From Typhlomys cinereus (lineage: Eukaryota; Chordata; Mammalia; Rodentia; Platacanthomyidae), in contig JALPQD010000005.1 in the NCBI GenBank assembly GCA_023101885.1, positions 4,185,819 to 4,249,818 of the forward strand: 64,000 nucleotides of DNA, written 5' to 3'. The position numbers were made by a program, and so were the translations under genes. This document shows positions 22,633 to 33,822 of the stretch, piece after piece. Under the pieces are notes generated by a model. The model searched no databases. It saw only the letters and a list, made by a program, of their open reading frames with translations, and was not told where the DNA came from. Within the stretch, counting starts at the first letter, position 1; the number at the start of each line of letters is the position of its first letter.

Positions 22633-25045
22633 CTGCAGGGAGGAGACAAAGCCTCATAAGTAAATAAATAGCTGTCGCTGCCGTAATAGCACATTAACCG
22701 TCATGAGCGTTTTTAATAACAGTGTGCTTGACTAAGCATTGACACGACATGAAGGATCTTCACAGTGCTGTCACAGGAAAGGGAGACATGCAGATGTGGT
22801 GTGTGACCTGTTCAGTATTCTACCTGGGGCAGGACGGGGTCACACGGCATTTCTATTTCTCAGGGTCTGACATCCTAAGACATTTAATTCAGGCACTGAT
22901 GGTAGATAATACTAGCTGCTCTTCCTGTGTCCTCCTCCTGAGACCTCCCACTGAGTCCTCCCACCTGAGTCCTCCTACCTGCGTCCTCCTCCTGAGTCCT
23001 CCTCCTGAGTCCTCCTCCTGAGTCCTCCTCCTGAGTCCTCCTGAGTCCTCCTCCTGAGTCCTCCTCCTGAGTCCTCCTCCTGAGTCCTCCTGAGTCCTCC
23101 CACCTGAGTCCCCCTCCTGAGTCCCCCTCCTGAGTCCCCCTCCTGAGTCCCCTCCTGAGTCCTCCTCCTGAGTCCTCCTCCTGTGTCCTCCTCCTGAGTC
23201 CTCCTCCTGAGTCCTCCTCCTGTGTCCTCCTCCTGTGTCCTCCTCCTGAGTCCTCCTCCTGAGTCCTCCTCCTGAGTCCTCCTCCTGAGTCCTCCCACCT
23301 GAGTTCTCCCATCTGCGTCCTCCTCCTGAGTCCTCCTCCTGAGTCCTCCTTCTGAGTCCTCCTTCTGAGTCCTCCCATCTGCGTCCTCCTTCTGAGTCCT
23401 CCTACCTGTGTCCTCCTCCTGAGTCCTCCTCCTGAGTCCCCCTCCTGAGTCCTCCTCCTGAGTCCTCCCACCTGCTCCTCCTGAGTCCTCCTCCTGAGTC
23501 CTCCTCCTGTGTCCTCCTCCTGAGTCCTCCTCCTGAGTCCCCCTCCTGAGTCCTCCTCCTGAGTCCTCCTCCTGCGTCCCCCTCCTGAGTCCCCCTCCTG
23601 AGTCCTCCTCCTGAGTCCTCCTCCTGCGTCCCCCTCCTGAGTCCTCCTCCTGAGTCCTCCCACCTGAGTCCTCCCATCTGCGTCCTCCTCCTGAGTCCTC
23701 CTCCTGAGTCCTCCTTCTGAGTCCTCCTACTGAGTCCTCCTCCTGAGTCCTCCTTCTGAGTCCTCCTTCTGAGTCCTCCCATCTGCGTCCTCCTTCTGAG
23801 TCCTCCTACCTGTGTCCTCCTCCTGAGTCTTCCTCCTGAGTCCTCCTCCTGAGTCCTCCTCCTGAGTCCTCCTTCTGAGTTCTCCCATCTGCGTCCTCCT
23901 TCTGAGTCCTCCTACTGAGTCCTCCCACCTGAGTCTTCCTCCTGAGTCCTCCTCCTGAGTCCTCCTCGAGTCCTCCCACCTGAGTCCTTCCACCTGTGTC
24001 CTCCTCCTGTGTCCTCCTACTGAGTCCTCCTCCTGTGTCCTCCTACTGAGTCCTCCTCCTGTGTCCTCCTACTGAGTCCTCCTACCTGTGTCCTCCTCCT
24101 GTGTCCTCCTCCTGAGTCCTCCACCTGTGTCCTCCTACTGAGTCCTCCTCCTGAGTCCTCCTACCTGTGTCCTCCTCCTGTGTCCTCCTACTGAGTCCTC
24201 CTACTGAGTCCTCCTACTGAGTCCTCCTCCTGAGTCCTCCTACCTGTGTCCTCCACCTGTGTCCTCCTACTGAGTCCTCCTCCTGAGTCCTCCTACCTGT
24301 GTCCTCCTCCTGTGTCCTCCTACTGAGTCCTCCTACTGAGTCCTCCCACCTGCGTCCTCCCACCTGTTCATAAGGACAGGACCGGCACCACGCTTTACCT
24401 CGAGGTTCACTCTGTGCGTACCCACGCACACGTATGCATGGCTGCATGCACAATACTCCTCTGCCAAGGCTGAGTGGAAGGGAAAACGAAGCTGGGCCAA
24501 CCCGGTCTTCAGCCCCGCAGGTTAAGAACCACTCTGTTAGAACCATATCCCAAGATCCAGTCTCTCAGGGACACTGATAGCAATTACGGTTCATCATTTT
24601 CTCCCAAGAAGGAGACAGCCCCTTGTAAACCTGATTTCTTGTATACTTTCTGACACTTTTTTAAGCCCTTAGACATCCAAAGAGACTTCCAAGACTTCAA
24701 AGCAACAGACAAGGGTCTGGGTAGCGCAGGGTGGATCATAAAGGGAATTGGGTTTTTCTCGCAGAATATTTCCACCCAAGGACAGAGGCTGACCACAGAG
24801 TAGTGGACACATTACAGCCAGAGGCCGGTCATCAGATTCCAGCAGGTCACCTGAATGTAAGGATCGAGAACCGAATCCATAGAGTTTAAGTCTGAAGGGT
24901 TCTTCCCAGACGGTCTGCCATTAACAGACTGGTAGTGTGGAAACACTGTTTATGAAAGTGCGCTCAGCCGGCCAAAGGCCACCTGCGAGTCGCGCGCTCT
25001 GAATGTGTGTTCATACTCCTGTTGGGTGGGAATCGCAACACTTAC
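22633..25045 (-). other. ABCA4: ABCA4 intron 3
   Basis: More than half of this 2.4 kb intron is one minisatellite (22.92-24.37 kb). The remaining 680 bp before exon 3 (24.37-25.05 kb) shows nothing recognisable. Confidence 0.9.
22918..24366. repeat. 13-bp polypurine/polypyrimidine minisatellite
   Basis: About 1.45 kb of tandem GAGTCCTCCTCCT (plus strand) with variants TGTGTCC, TGCGTCC, CTTCTGAG and CCCACC. Because 13 is not a multiple of 3, all three frames read through as a 13-residue repeat, giving long spurious minus-strand ORFs. The purine strand is the ABCA4 sense strand. Confidence 0.97.
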
Positions 25046-25187
25046 ATGGAGTTGTTATAGTTTGACACGATTCCAGCAGACTCTCCGGGGGTGGGGTTTC
25101 GAAAGCAAGGGTTGTTCGCATTGCAGAAAATTCCCTGCAGCCAAGGTAACATGCCGGCCGAGGGCATCGCCTTGTTGGGGAAATGGC
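25046..25187 (-). CDS. ABCA4: ABCA4 coding exon 3 (start of exocytoplasmic domain 1)
   Basis: The exon encodes residues 54-100 plus two bases of codon 101. Visible blocks are [30 protein letters not shown] and GIVSNYNNS. Cys54, Cys75 and Cys81 are all present; from knowledge of ABCA4 these take part in disulfides of the lumenal domain. The NNS sequon at residue 98 is a known N-glycosylation position. The exon is 142 nt, with an AAAG acceptor and a strong GTAAGT donor, and ends in phase 2. No ORF search from ATG reports it in frame because the exon is short and lacks a leading Met, so it was found by translating the minus strand directly. Confidence 0.96.
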
Positions 25188-26151
25188 CTTTAAATCAGGA
25201 AACGAAGACAAGAAGGAGTTAGTCAGTCAGGGAGCCTGGCCCCGCGTCCTCCGGGGGAAGGGGCGAGATCCTCCAGTGCTCGCTGGCTTCACTCCTGTTC
25301 ACAGAGCAGGAGCGCTGAAGGTGGACCAGGCCGGGGACGCCTGGGGGCAGGACACGCAGCAGGGACAAGATGCTTTCTCGGAAGTCTAGACGGACTGTGG
25401 AGGAGGAGCAAGTGACGGTGGAATCATTTTGGGGGAGAAAGCCTCGGAGGGCTTTCAGGGAGGTTCCCTAAGCTTGCGGATGCTCCACCACTGGCATTAG
25501 GTATCCTGCCCAAGCCGCGCAGCAGGACTGCAGCCTCTGCACTGCTGGCACTGAGGTTAGAGAGCAAGCTTGTTGGGCCGCGGGCTGACTGAAAAGTGAG
25601 AGTGAGAGACTCAGGAACAAGAGCAGGGGAGCTCAGTAGCTTTCGTAATGCTTGAGGTTTCCGTGTCACCTGTCTGCAAGGGAAGACACCATTTAGGCCA
25701 GAAACCACAGGCAGGCCTCCCGCGAGGGCTGCCATTCAAAACAGACTCTCACATGGTTGCTGTGACCCTATGACTCGGGGCACTAATCTGCAATGTTCTG
25801 TGAGGCTTGATCCTGCACCGTAAAACATTGCCTCAAATCAGAGATCTAAAACTCTTTAAAATGGGTATGTTTAGGCAAAACGAAAACACAGAAACTAAAT
25901 AACAACAAAAATTATATGTACAGGTCATTAAGTTTGAGCCCCAGCACCGTATAAAGAAAAAGAAAAGGTACATTCCTTCAACACCACAATCAAGCATTTG
26001 CTTAGAGTATGAAGGATTAAGACATTTAGAATTTGTGTGATGCTGATAATCTGTTTTACCCGAGGAACCCACAAAGAACCCATGAAAGAATGAAAATGGA
26101 GGCTACCCCCACATCCCAACCCATAGCAGGGTCTCCTGGGGCCATGCTCAC
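25188..26151 (-). other. ABCA4: ABCA4 intron 2
   Basis: A short 964-bp intron bounded by GTGAGC and an AAAG acceptor. I see no repeat, RNA gene or open frame of note in it. Confidence 0.9.
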
Positions 26152-26245
26152 ATTCATGTTGACTGTAGAGAGGGATGGAGTTCCTCAGCCAGACTAAGAC
26201 CAGAAACAAAGATGAGGGCCACAACAGCTCCACCAGAAAGCGAAT
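26152..26245 (-). CDS. ABCA4: ABCA4 coding exon 2 (first transmembrane helix)
   Basis: The exon encodes residues 23-53 plus one base of codon 54. The peptide runs [20 protein letters not shown] and then [11 protein letters not shown]. The hydrophobic stretch from about residue 25 to 43 is the first transmembrane helix of the ABCA fold. The residues after it enter the exocytoplasmic (disc-lumen) domain 1. Acceptor TTTCCAG and donor GTGAGC flank 94 nt, the same length as the human exon. It ends in phase 1, and the split Cys54 codon is completed by exon 3. Substitutions relative to human are conservative (for example L for V in the helix), as expected for an intact gene. Confidence 0.97.
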
Positions 26246-26616
26246 CTGGAAAGATAAAGCAAGAAGATTAAAATCCAGTGGTGCTAAGAGACTGTGCAGA
26301 ACTAGAGAAGACACACTCCTCTGGACAGCGAGGCGGCTGGGCTGCACCAAGATGTCCCACCCACAAAGCACTCTGGGCAACCACAGACCGCCTATCCCAC
26401 AATGGTCTCATGAGATCATGATGGAACTGAAAAATTCCTGTCACTATCATCATAACACTGTAGCGCGACCATTACTCACAAGTTTGTCGCGACGCCAAGC
26501 CACATCAAAGTTCAGCACATCCTATTATGAATAGCCACACATGGCTGTTACGGGTTTCTGCATTTGCCATATTTTAAATCATTATTTTAGAGTGTATGCT
26601 TTCCTTTTATTTAAAC

Positions 26617-26755
26617 CCAGGTGCAGTGGGACATGCATGCAGTTGCAGCATTTGGAAGGCTAAGGCAGGAGGTGATGAGATCAAAGCCAGCCTTGGCTGT
26701 GTAGCAACTGTGAGGCCAGCCTGTTAGCGAGATCCTGTCTGAAAAAGCAAAGAGG
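26617..26755 (+). mobile_element. B1 SINE
   Basis: CCAGGTGCAGTGGGACATGC, CATTTGGAAGGCTAAGGCAG, AAAGCCAGCCTTGGCTGTGT and GAGATCCTGTCTGAAAAAGC are B1 blocks in order. It is antisense to ABCA4, in intron 1. Confidence 0.9.
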
Positions 26756-27643
26756 TTTGTTGTAAGTTTATTGCTGTTAAGCCAGAGGCTCTGGTTTATT
26801 GTCTCTTGACTGCATCATTTTCTCTTGTGCTTGATTTAACCTTGTGTTTGTTCATCGTGGGTCCAGAAGCAACAGGCTACACCATATATAAACATATATA
26901 CTGCCGAGTTACATGCAGCCTGGGTATGAGATAGCCTCTCTCTGCCATGTAGATCCGTGTGTATATACTCTAATGTTTGAATGGTGACGAAATCAGTCAA
27001 GGCATTCCAGAGCCCGTCCCATCGTTAAGAAGTACTCAACTGTATTTATCTAAAGAACTTCCTTCTTTTGTCCCCCCTCCTCTCTGATTTATTATCCTGA
27101 CCAGATTTTGTGTCCATGTGTGTTCCACTCTGTGTTTATTCCTGGAAACATCATCAATAGCAGCTTGTCATGAGGATCCGAGTCTTGAGTGCTTTATAGA
27201 AGCTGTTGATCCCATGGAGCTTGGGGCTCGAGAGACCCACCAGACTGAGTGTGTTTAACAATCTCCCAGGTAATGTCAGGTGCCTCAGGGAGTAAAGATG
27301 TCATAACCTCTCCCCCTGTGCATGCGTGAAGAGCCCTACAGAAGGCAGCTGACCTGTGCCGGTCACATCAGCAGGGAAAGAAAATCCAGCCTCTTGCCTG
27401 CAGGGCTGGGGGGCTGCTGGTATGTCACTCAAGAAACGAATGAACCAATGAGCAGATAGATGGCTCAGAAATCTTGTACCTCAAGCAAAGTCAACAGAAA
27501 GCTGGTTACCCAACATTTTTTCTTCAACGAATCTGTTGTTTAAAGAAGAATGCAGGCAGAGTGCCATCTGTTTGCTTGGGTTTTTTTTTTTTTTTTTCTT
27601 CTTTTTCCTTCTTCCTGCAGAAGAGGCGGCTGATGTCAACACG

Positions 27644-27700
27644 TAGTGGAAAGTTGGTATTTAGATAGTTGGGCTACATCTAAAAACCAACTTTCCACTA
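27644..27700. other. Near-perfect short hairpin (23-bp arms, 11-nt loop)
   Basis: Left arm TAGTGGAAAGTTGGTATT then TAGAT at 27644-27666; right arm at 27678-27700 is its reverse complement except for one base. The loop is AGTTGGGCTAC. Outer bases are TA on both sides. It is in ABCA4 intron 1 and belongs to no repeat I recognise. It could be a small RNA precursor or a mini mariner-type palindrome. Confidence 0.85.
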
Positions 27701-29286
27701 ATTCTAAGTCGAGCTTCAGAGGAAAGAGGCTCTCGACTATAAAAGAAGAGGCACTTGGTGAGTGGGGTCACTGCACATAGGATGAGGATTGGGGTGTGGC
27801 GCTATGCAGGGAGGTTAGGAGAGGGAATGTTGATTAGGATCTGTAATAGTTTGGTTATCTAAACCTCACTCCTGAGTCCTTAGGAAGGAAACTCAAGAAT
27901 TCCAAAGAAGGGCTTGAGCAACTGGCCAGAAAAAGAAGAGTATTAAATATATACTAAGGGCTTCTCATGCTGCCTTTAATTGGTTGTTTTCCTTTCAAAG
28001 AAATGCATGGAAACCTTCTAATAATTTTTTTTTGTTATTGTTGTTTTGCCTGCTTAGACACAAAAGTCATGTTAAAATGAACATCAAACCCAAACCAACT
28101 CTGTTGGCAACCAAACTGTAACAGAATTGGTAGATCACACATTAAAGGAAAGCAAACATGTTTACAAGCATAAGGCAACTTTAAAAAGAATATTTTACTC
28201 AAATGATATCGAGGAAGGAGGTGCTAAAGGAAGCACACACACGAACATAGAACAAGACAAAAACAGTTCCCCTAGGCACTTGTCTTCAGGATTTCTCTCA
28301 CACCTTCTTCACAAGGTGGTAAAACACTGATATTGTGCAATTCCCACACAGGTATTTTAAGGGAACTGATCCCACACATACTTGCTAGCCACTGGAATGT
28401 TGGTGGTTACCCTAGGACATCCAAATCCGGTGAATTCCGCTGGACCTATTCCCGCGTGGGCCCTACTCAACATTCTCATTCTGGTCCAATGTCAGCAGCT
28501 GTATCCCTTGTCTTAGCACCTACTTCCGGGACATGACTTTTGAGTGAAGCGAGCCCTCGTGAGTTAATGGTTCTAGAGGAACCATATCTTTCTCCACTGT
28601 GATTCTAGCACCCGGACGAGGCAGGATTTATAATAGCTCCCCTACCACGCTTTTGTGGAATGAGCAAGTTTTTGTCAAGATTGGAAGCTTCTCAGTGAAG
28701 CTTGAGGTTGACAGTGAAGGGATGGGGGGGGGTCTCAGGCCACCAAGAGTCTGCAGATGTAACACACTGCACCCCACAAAGGCATGCCCATAGGCTTCTT
28801 GCCTTCCGAGTCGTACTGTCATTGGTAAGATTGGGACACAGGTTCCCCAAGCTATCGATGTAAGCGACAGACACAGAGATGAAGCTGAAGTATCCCCAGC
28901 ATCCTCAGCAAGGAGACGAGACAACCAGACAAGATTCTTTGCGTTTGACATCTCTTGAGACACCTGCTTGCGATGCTGAATTTCCACCAAGCGCGCCTCG
29001 GCCTTCCTTGCAGCCTCGTCTGCCTGGGAGGAGTATGGTCTGCTGAATGCTGATGCCGGTTTTGGGGTCAGGAAGATCTGGGTTACTTCTGGGCTTGCTT
29101 AGTCTCTTAGAGTCAGTTTTCTCATCTATGAAATGGGGCTGTTATTTTGTCCTACAGTGTCTGCTGAGGTTAAGAACAGACCACACTACAGCCAAGTACT
29201 GGGGTTCATGTACAGCTACATGAAGGGAACCTGCTCAACCTTCCCACCCGCTATAGGCGCTCATCTGTAAAAAGAGCATGTGCTAG

Positions 29287-29412
29287 GACCAGCTGTGATC
29301 ATGAAATGAGCTCACCTGGGCCAGCTGTGATCATGAAATGAGCTTACCTGGGCCAGCTGTGATCATGAAATGAGCTCACCTGGGCCAGCTGTGATCATGA
29401 AATGAGCTCACT
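29287..29412. repeat. 32-bp tandem repeat, 4 copies
   Basis: Unit contains CAGCTGTGATCATGAAATGA followed by GCTCACCTGGGC; four copies differ at single bases (for example GCTTACC in one). Located in ABCA4 intron 1. Confidence 0.95.
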
Positions 29413-31711
29413 GTACACAGCACAGAAAGCAGAACCTGGCACCCAGGCCACTCATTATCGTGTCATGGAATCGTCACAAGAGTGGAAGGGCACAGTATGT
29501 GACAGCAAACTTGACAGATGATGAAAGAAATACAGAGAGAATTATCTGCAGCTTCTTATGCCACCTTCTACTCAGGTTCACTGGTTTCTCCCTTTCTGGA
29601 TTCGGAAGCTAGTTGCCAATATGGAAACACAGAGCCTCCTGAAAAATTAACCACACATGTCCCTTCTCCACATTTCAAGAGAGGTGTGCGTGTGCGTGTG
29701 TGTGCCCTCTCCTAAGATCACTTCATACTCTTACATTATGAAAGGCATCAGGATTAAAGTCCTCCACCCTCGGCCTTAAACCTGAAGGCTTTGCTGTGTC
29801 TTAGCAGCTCTGCACATGGGCTGCTCTCCTAGCTTCTGCATGTAACCAGCCCTCTCCCATGGCCACGGAGCTGCAGCCTGGGATACACAGGCATCTCTGG
29901 CCATTCCCTGTGGGACAGCAGGATTTCTCCCCGCCCCCCATCTCAGATACTTCCAATATGTAGAGAAGGCTAAGACCCCTGGTGGGTCAAATTCAAGAAG
30001 AATTTGAGAGATCTGTGTCATTGCCCTGGGGGGACCTGAGAGGACTGTAGCTCATCCTTCACTCTGCAGAGAGATCGCCAGCCATTCTCTCCTCAGCGAG
30101 TATTGGCAGGTGGGTCCTCTCAATAGTCTCTCCCCCAGAATCAGCACCCTGAGCCCAGAGCGGCATCCTCACCCTGCTTCTCAAGTGCGCACAGGCATCC
30201 CCTAGGGAGAAATTCCACAGTCTAATCAAAAACATATCTCCAGAGGCCCTTCCCCCTCTAAACATGTCTGTAACTTTAATTAAGCCCAGTCCAGCTCAGA
30301 AGAGGTCCGTGGATTTTTTTTTAAGTCAAACTGGTATTTCCTTGTTCCCTCCCTCTTTGTCTCCCCTCCTCCTCTTTCCCATTCAACTGGGGGGGAGGGC
30401 GGGGGGTTCTGGCCAGGGCAGAGCCTGGCTTGTTGTTTTAAAACTGTAGCCAGTTAGATTTTCTTCCTTCTCTCTCTGTTTTCAATTTAAGGGGTGGGGG
30501 TGGGGTGGTGAGGGCTTGAAAGGAGCAGCACTACCCTCCCTTCTGGGCTGAGAACCCAGACAGGACCCAGAGCTGGACCAATGCCAACCAGAAGGGCGCT
30601 GGCTGCCGGGCTTCCCTGCGCCGCCTTGTTCCCTCCGCCCTGATGCTGGGCCCAGAACTAGAGCCTGCAGCTACACTAGATGCTCGCATCCCGGCTCAAG
30701 GAAATGAGGAACTCTCTTTCTCATGAGGGCTCAGACTTTTCCCCAGTGGCCTATCTTCACCTGGAAGTGGGGGTCTGGACACAAAGGGACCCTAGGCTGT
30801 GAACTCTCAGAGACAAGAGTTGCCCCCCACGAATGATCTGGGCCAACCCTCTCTGACATGCTTGGGCAAAACACGTTTGCTCCAGGCAGTGGAGAATGCT
30901 TCCTCCTCGCCTTTGCAGGTATGTATTGGGGATGTGTCTCCTTTGCGCTCCAGACCCCTTGTCCCCTTGCTTTCTTCGCCTCCATGACTGACTCCTGCGC
31001 ATGCTCAGGAATGACCCACGCCAGCCTCCTCCTGCTGCGCCAGCCTCCTCCTGCCTGGCTCCAAATTTCACCAGGACGGGAGCTGCGCCCAGTCCTGCTC
31101 GGTGTCCTGGTCCTTCAGATGGTGGCAAATGTAGACCCAGCCTAGGCCCAGCCCTGAGAAGTCAGAGTTCATAGCATGAGTGGCTCTATCCCCTGGGGAG
31201 CCATGGTGGAGGAGACAGCGTCCTGGAACAGGAAGACGCCCACCCATGCCAAGGAGAGGGAGCCGAGAGACTCCGAGGGTCCCAGAGTCAACCCGGTCTC
31301 TGGAAACACAGCTGGCCACAGCCATGGAGCGTTAGGAGCCAGCAGCCGAGGCCTGGGCATGGGGTTGGGAGAGGGTAGAGGAGGGAGGGCGCCAGACAAC
31401 ACTGACACGTTGGCTTCTCCTTGGCAAACTGCAGACTCTGCAGCGAGTGAGCCGAGGCTGGGCTGCTGCACTTGCTGCTGTGAACGGAGCATCTGGCACA
31501 GCGCCAGGTCACTCATGTTGACTCAGTGAGGAAAAGGACGAACAGTGCGACTCGCTCAGGCGTTCACAGCTGTCATTCAAGAAGGGAGAAGTCGTCCCCA
31601 GGAGGGATGCAACCTTGGGTGCCCTTACACACTTGGTTCCTGGGGGTCCTAAAGAACTTCAAGACTAATTTGACTGGATATCAGCCTTGACAAGGGGATG
31701 CATCCAAGGGC

Positions 31712-31802
31712 CCCAGCGCCCCCCCAGAAGGGCCCCGGCGCCCCCAGAAGGGCCCCGGCACCCCCAGAAGGGCCCCGGCGCCCCCAGAAGGGCCCCGGCT
31801 TC
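31712..31802. repeat. 20-bp GC-rich tandem repeat, about 4.5 copies
   Basis: Unit GGCGCCCCCAGAAGGGCCCC repeats with single-base changes in ABCA4 intron 1. It underlies spurious Gly/Pro/Ala-rich frames on both strands. Confidence 0.95.
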
Positions 31803-32127
31803 CATCCTCTCCGTGTCCTGTCTGAGTCACACCCAGGCCTCCAACCATCTGTGTATGCGACAAGAGCATATGCCTCGCTGCTTCTTTTCATGCTAGTCCT
31901 TCAGTTCTGCCCCCAGGGCTGTCGTCACGCGGTCCAGACCCAGCAGCCACCTCCTCACAAAGCCTGGTGTCACCCTCTGGACCTCGGGTCTTTGATACCA
32001 TCTTGGTAATACCACTTTCTTCCCTGGGTCCCTGAGCAGGAGGGTGGCACCCGCTACTTCCGTAACACCTCAGGGTTCTCCTTTACTAGCTGCCAGCTTT
32101 GTGCTTGGCACACACGTCTCCATGCTC

Positions 32128-32226
32128 AGCTGTCACAACCAGACTCGCTTGAGGTGCCCCAGCTGTCACAACCAGACTCGCATGAGGTGCCCCAGCTGTC
32201 ACAACCAGACTCGCATGAGGTGCCCA
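32128..32226. repeat. 33-bp tandem repeat, 3 copies
   Basis: CAGCTGTCACAACCAGACTC followed by GCATGAGGTGCCC occurs three times with one variant (GCTTGAGG). It lies just before the LTR-like element at 32.25 kb. Confidence 0.95.
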
Positions 32227-32249
32227 ATCAGGTGTTGGGCTTGGTCCCT

Positions 32250-32690
32250 GTTGCAGTTCGCCTGCATGGTTGCTGATAAAACCACCATCAAACGGCTTAA
32301 GAGAACAAGGGGGTTATTCTCTTATGATAGTCTGGTAACAGTTCTCAGTCCAGCTTGACAGGAGAGCCCACGCCAACCCCAGGGCCAAGGGAATCAGCCA
32401 CACCATCTCTACATAAAAAGAGACAATCTACATAAAGAGAGACAATCCTTACTTCCCAGACCAGCATGTCTGGCCAGGTGTGCACAAGGATGCCAACTTT
32501 CTCAATCAGCTCTCTGTACTTTATTCTAGGGCCTAGTCCCACCCATCATGGGCTGGGTCTTCCCTATCAGCTAGACAATCTCCTGCAGGTTTGCTCTGGG
32601 CTTAACTCAACCACTGATTCTCTACAAATGTGCCCAGAGCTCAAACCTTCAACTGTCAAGTTGACACCTGTGCCTAACTACGACAGTCCC
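32250..32690 (-). mobile_element. LTR-like repeat, family B, near complete
   Basis: On the minus strand it starts TGTCGTAGTTAGGCAC and ends with CTGCAACA-type sequence, with AATAA near the 3' end: a TG...CA LTR layout of about 440 bp, reminiscent of ERVL-MaLR LTRs. Confidence 0.75.
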
Positions 32691-32769
32691 ATTTCTTCCC
32701 TAATTCATTCTGACCCAAACCATTTTCTTCTACCCTAAGGCCTCCTCTCCCCTCCATTTCCTCTCTTCC

Positions 32770-32960
32770 TTCCCTTCCTTCTTGGACAGGAGTTCGTGTG
32801 CTCCTTACTGGCTTTGAACTCTATATGGAGCCAAGAATGACTCTGAGCTTCTTGAGCCTCTTACCAAGCACTCACCAACACTCTTGGTTTATGCGTTAGG
32901 CATTAAACCCAGGCCTTTATGCAAACCCTACCAATGGAACTAGATCTCCAGCCCCATTTC
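32770..32960 (-). mobile_element. Decayed B1/ID composite, inverted
   Basis: GAGCCAAGAATGACTCTGAG, ACCAAGCACTCACCAACACT and TTAAACCCAGGCCTTTATGC, then CTAGATCTCCAGCCCC, follow the order of an inverted B1 joined to an ID-type head. Confidence 0.65.
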
Positions 32961-33756
32961 TTTACGGTTATATATTGACTTCTTGTCCACTTCCAGAAAA
33001 ATTAAACAGCAGCCAGTAGGCATTTACAGTACATTCTTGAACGGCTCTGGTCTCCTGTGGCTGTTACCTGTATTCCCCATGAAGCCTGAAAACATATTTC
33101 AAATTCTTCTGGTCACCACCGAACCAGTCTAGAGGGATGGAATGGATGTCTTATCCTCATAATCCCTAGCCCCAGCCCAGCCCCATGTCTGATGGCTGCA
33201 GATGCCCAGGAAATGTCTGTTTTGATGAGCAACACATGGCACTCACCAAATCTAAGAGGCATGAAGTAGAAAGATGGACTCTTGTTTGTGCTCACCATGA
33301 GGAAACGATGTGTCCAATGAAACTGTGACTTCTCTGGGAAGTGCATTCCAACTCCAGGAATGTTAAAGTGTGGAAACACATCTAGCCGCCTAGAATCAGC
33401 TTTCGCTGAGCTGGAAAGCTAGTGTGTGGGGAGGGGGGGGTGGGTCTTGCTTTCCTTTAAGCCTGTTTCTTCGAAACATGGCATCCTTTCCACTGTGAAG
33501 TATACACCGGGCTGGCAGATGTCAAAGCCCGTGGGGAGGGGTTCGGCCATGGATTTATATGCCAGGTGGGGGAGCGACACTTTTCATGCAAAGCCAAGAA
33601 AAGCACGTCGTTTTGTCAGGAAGGCTGACAGAGCTGCGAAGTATTGCTTCTGAGTTGAAAGACAAGCTCAGAACACTTCCTTTTCCCATTCTTACCACCC
33701 AGCCTCACCTTACCCACTTCCAACCTGTCGACTCCAAGCCACACACGGTACCGCAC

Positions 33757-33822
33757 CTTTTGCCTTTTCCGCAGGGTCCAATTCTTCCAGAGCAAAAGCT
33801 GTACGTGTCTGGCGAAGCCCAT
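33757..33822 (-). CDS. ABCA4: ABCA4 coding exon 1 (residues 1-22)
   Basis: This exon starts the retinal ABC transporter ABCA4, which flips N-retinylidene-phosphatidylethanolamine across photoreceptor disc membranes. It encodes [20 protein letters not shown] followed by QK, which differs from the human N-terminus as I know it at only a few residues. This short basic cytoplasmic segment precedes the first membrane helix. The ATG sits in a good context (A at -3, G at +4). The coding part is 66 nt, ends in phase 0 and is followed by a GTGCGG donor. The 5' UTR must lie just above 33822, but its start is not resolved. Exon 2 follows after a 7.5 kb intron. Confidence 0.97.

Larger units (their letters stand above)
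26246..33756 (-). other. ABCA4: ABCA4 intron 1
   Basis: The 7.5 kb first intron contains one sense B1, a short near-perfect hairpin (27.65 kb), three short minisatellites (29.29, 31.71, 32.13 kb), an LTR-like element (32.25 kb) and a decayed antisense B1-type repeat (32.77 kb). Otherwise it appears unique: 26.76-27.63, 27.71-29.28, 29.42-31.70 and 32.96-33.75 kb. First introns often hold regulatory elements, but none can be assigned from sequence alone. Confidence 0.85.

Noticed and set aside
22918..24366. CRISPR-like direct repeat array
   Set aside because: There are no spacers; the units are contiguous, and the genome is clearly mammalian.
22884..24546. Long minus-strand open frames encoding RRRTQEEDSGGGL-type repeats
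   Set aside because: They are the 13-bp minisatellite read in whichever frame; all frames stay open because the unit has no stop codon. The array is intronic, between two verified ABCA4 exons.
27579..27620. Polypyrimidine tract plus TGCAG on the plus strand, like a 3' splice site
   Set aside because: It is on the strand opposite ABCA4, no plus-strand transcript is supported, and the tract looks like a simple T-rich repeat.
31687..32009. Pro/Ala/Gly-rich frames resembling collagen at 31.7 kb
   Set aside because: Produced by the 20-bp GC-rich tandem repeat in an intron; no splice context supports an exon.
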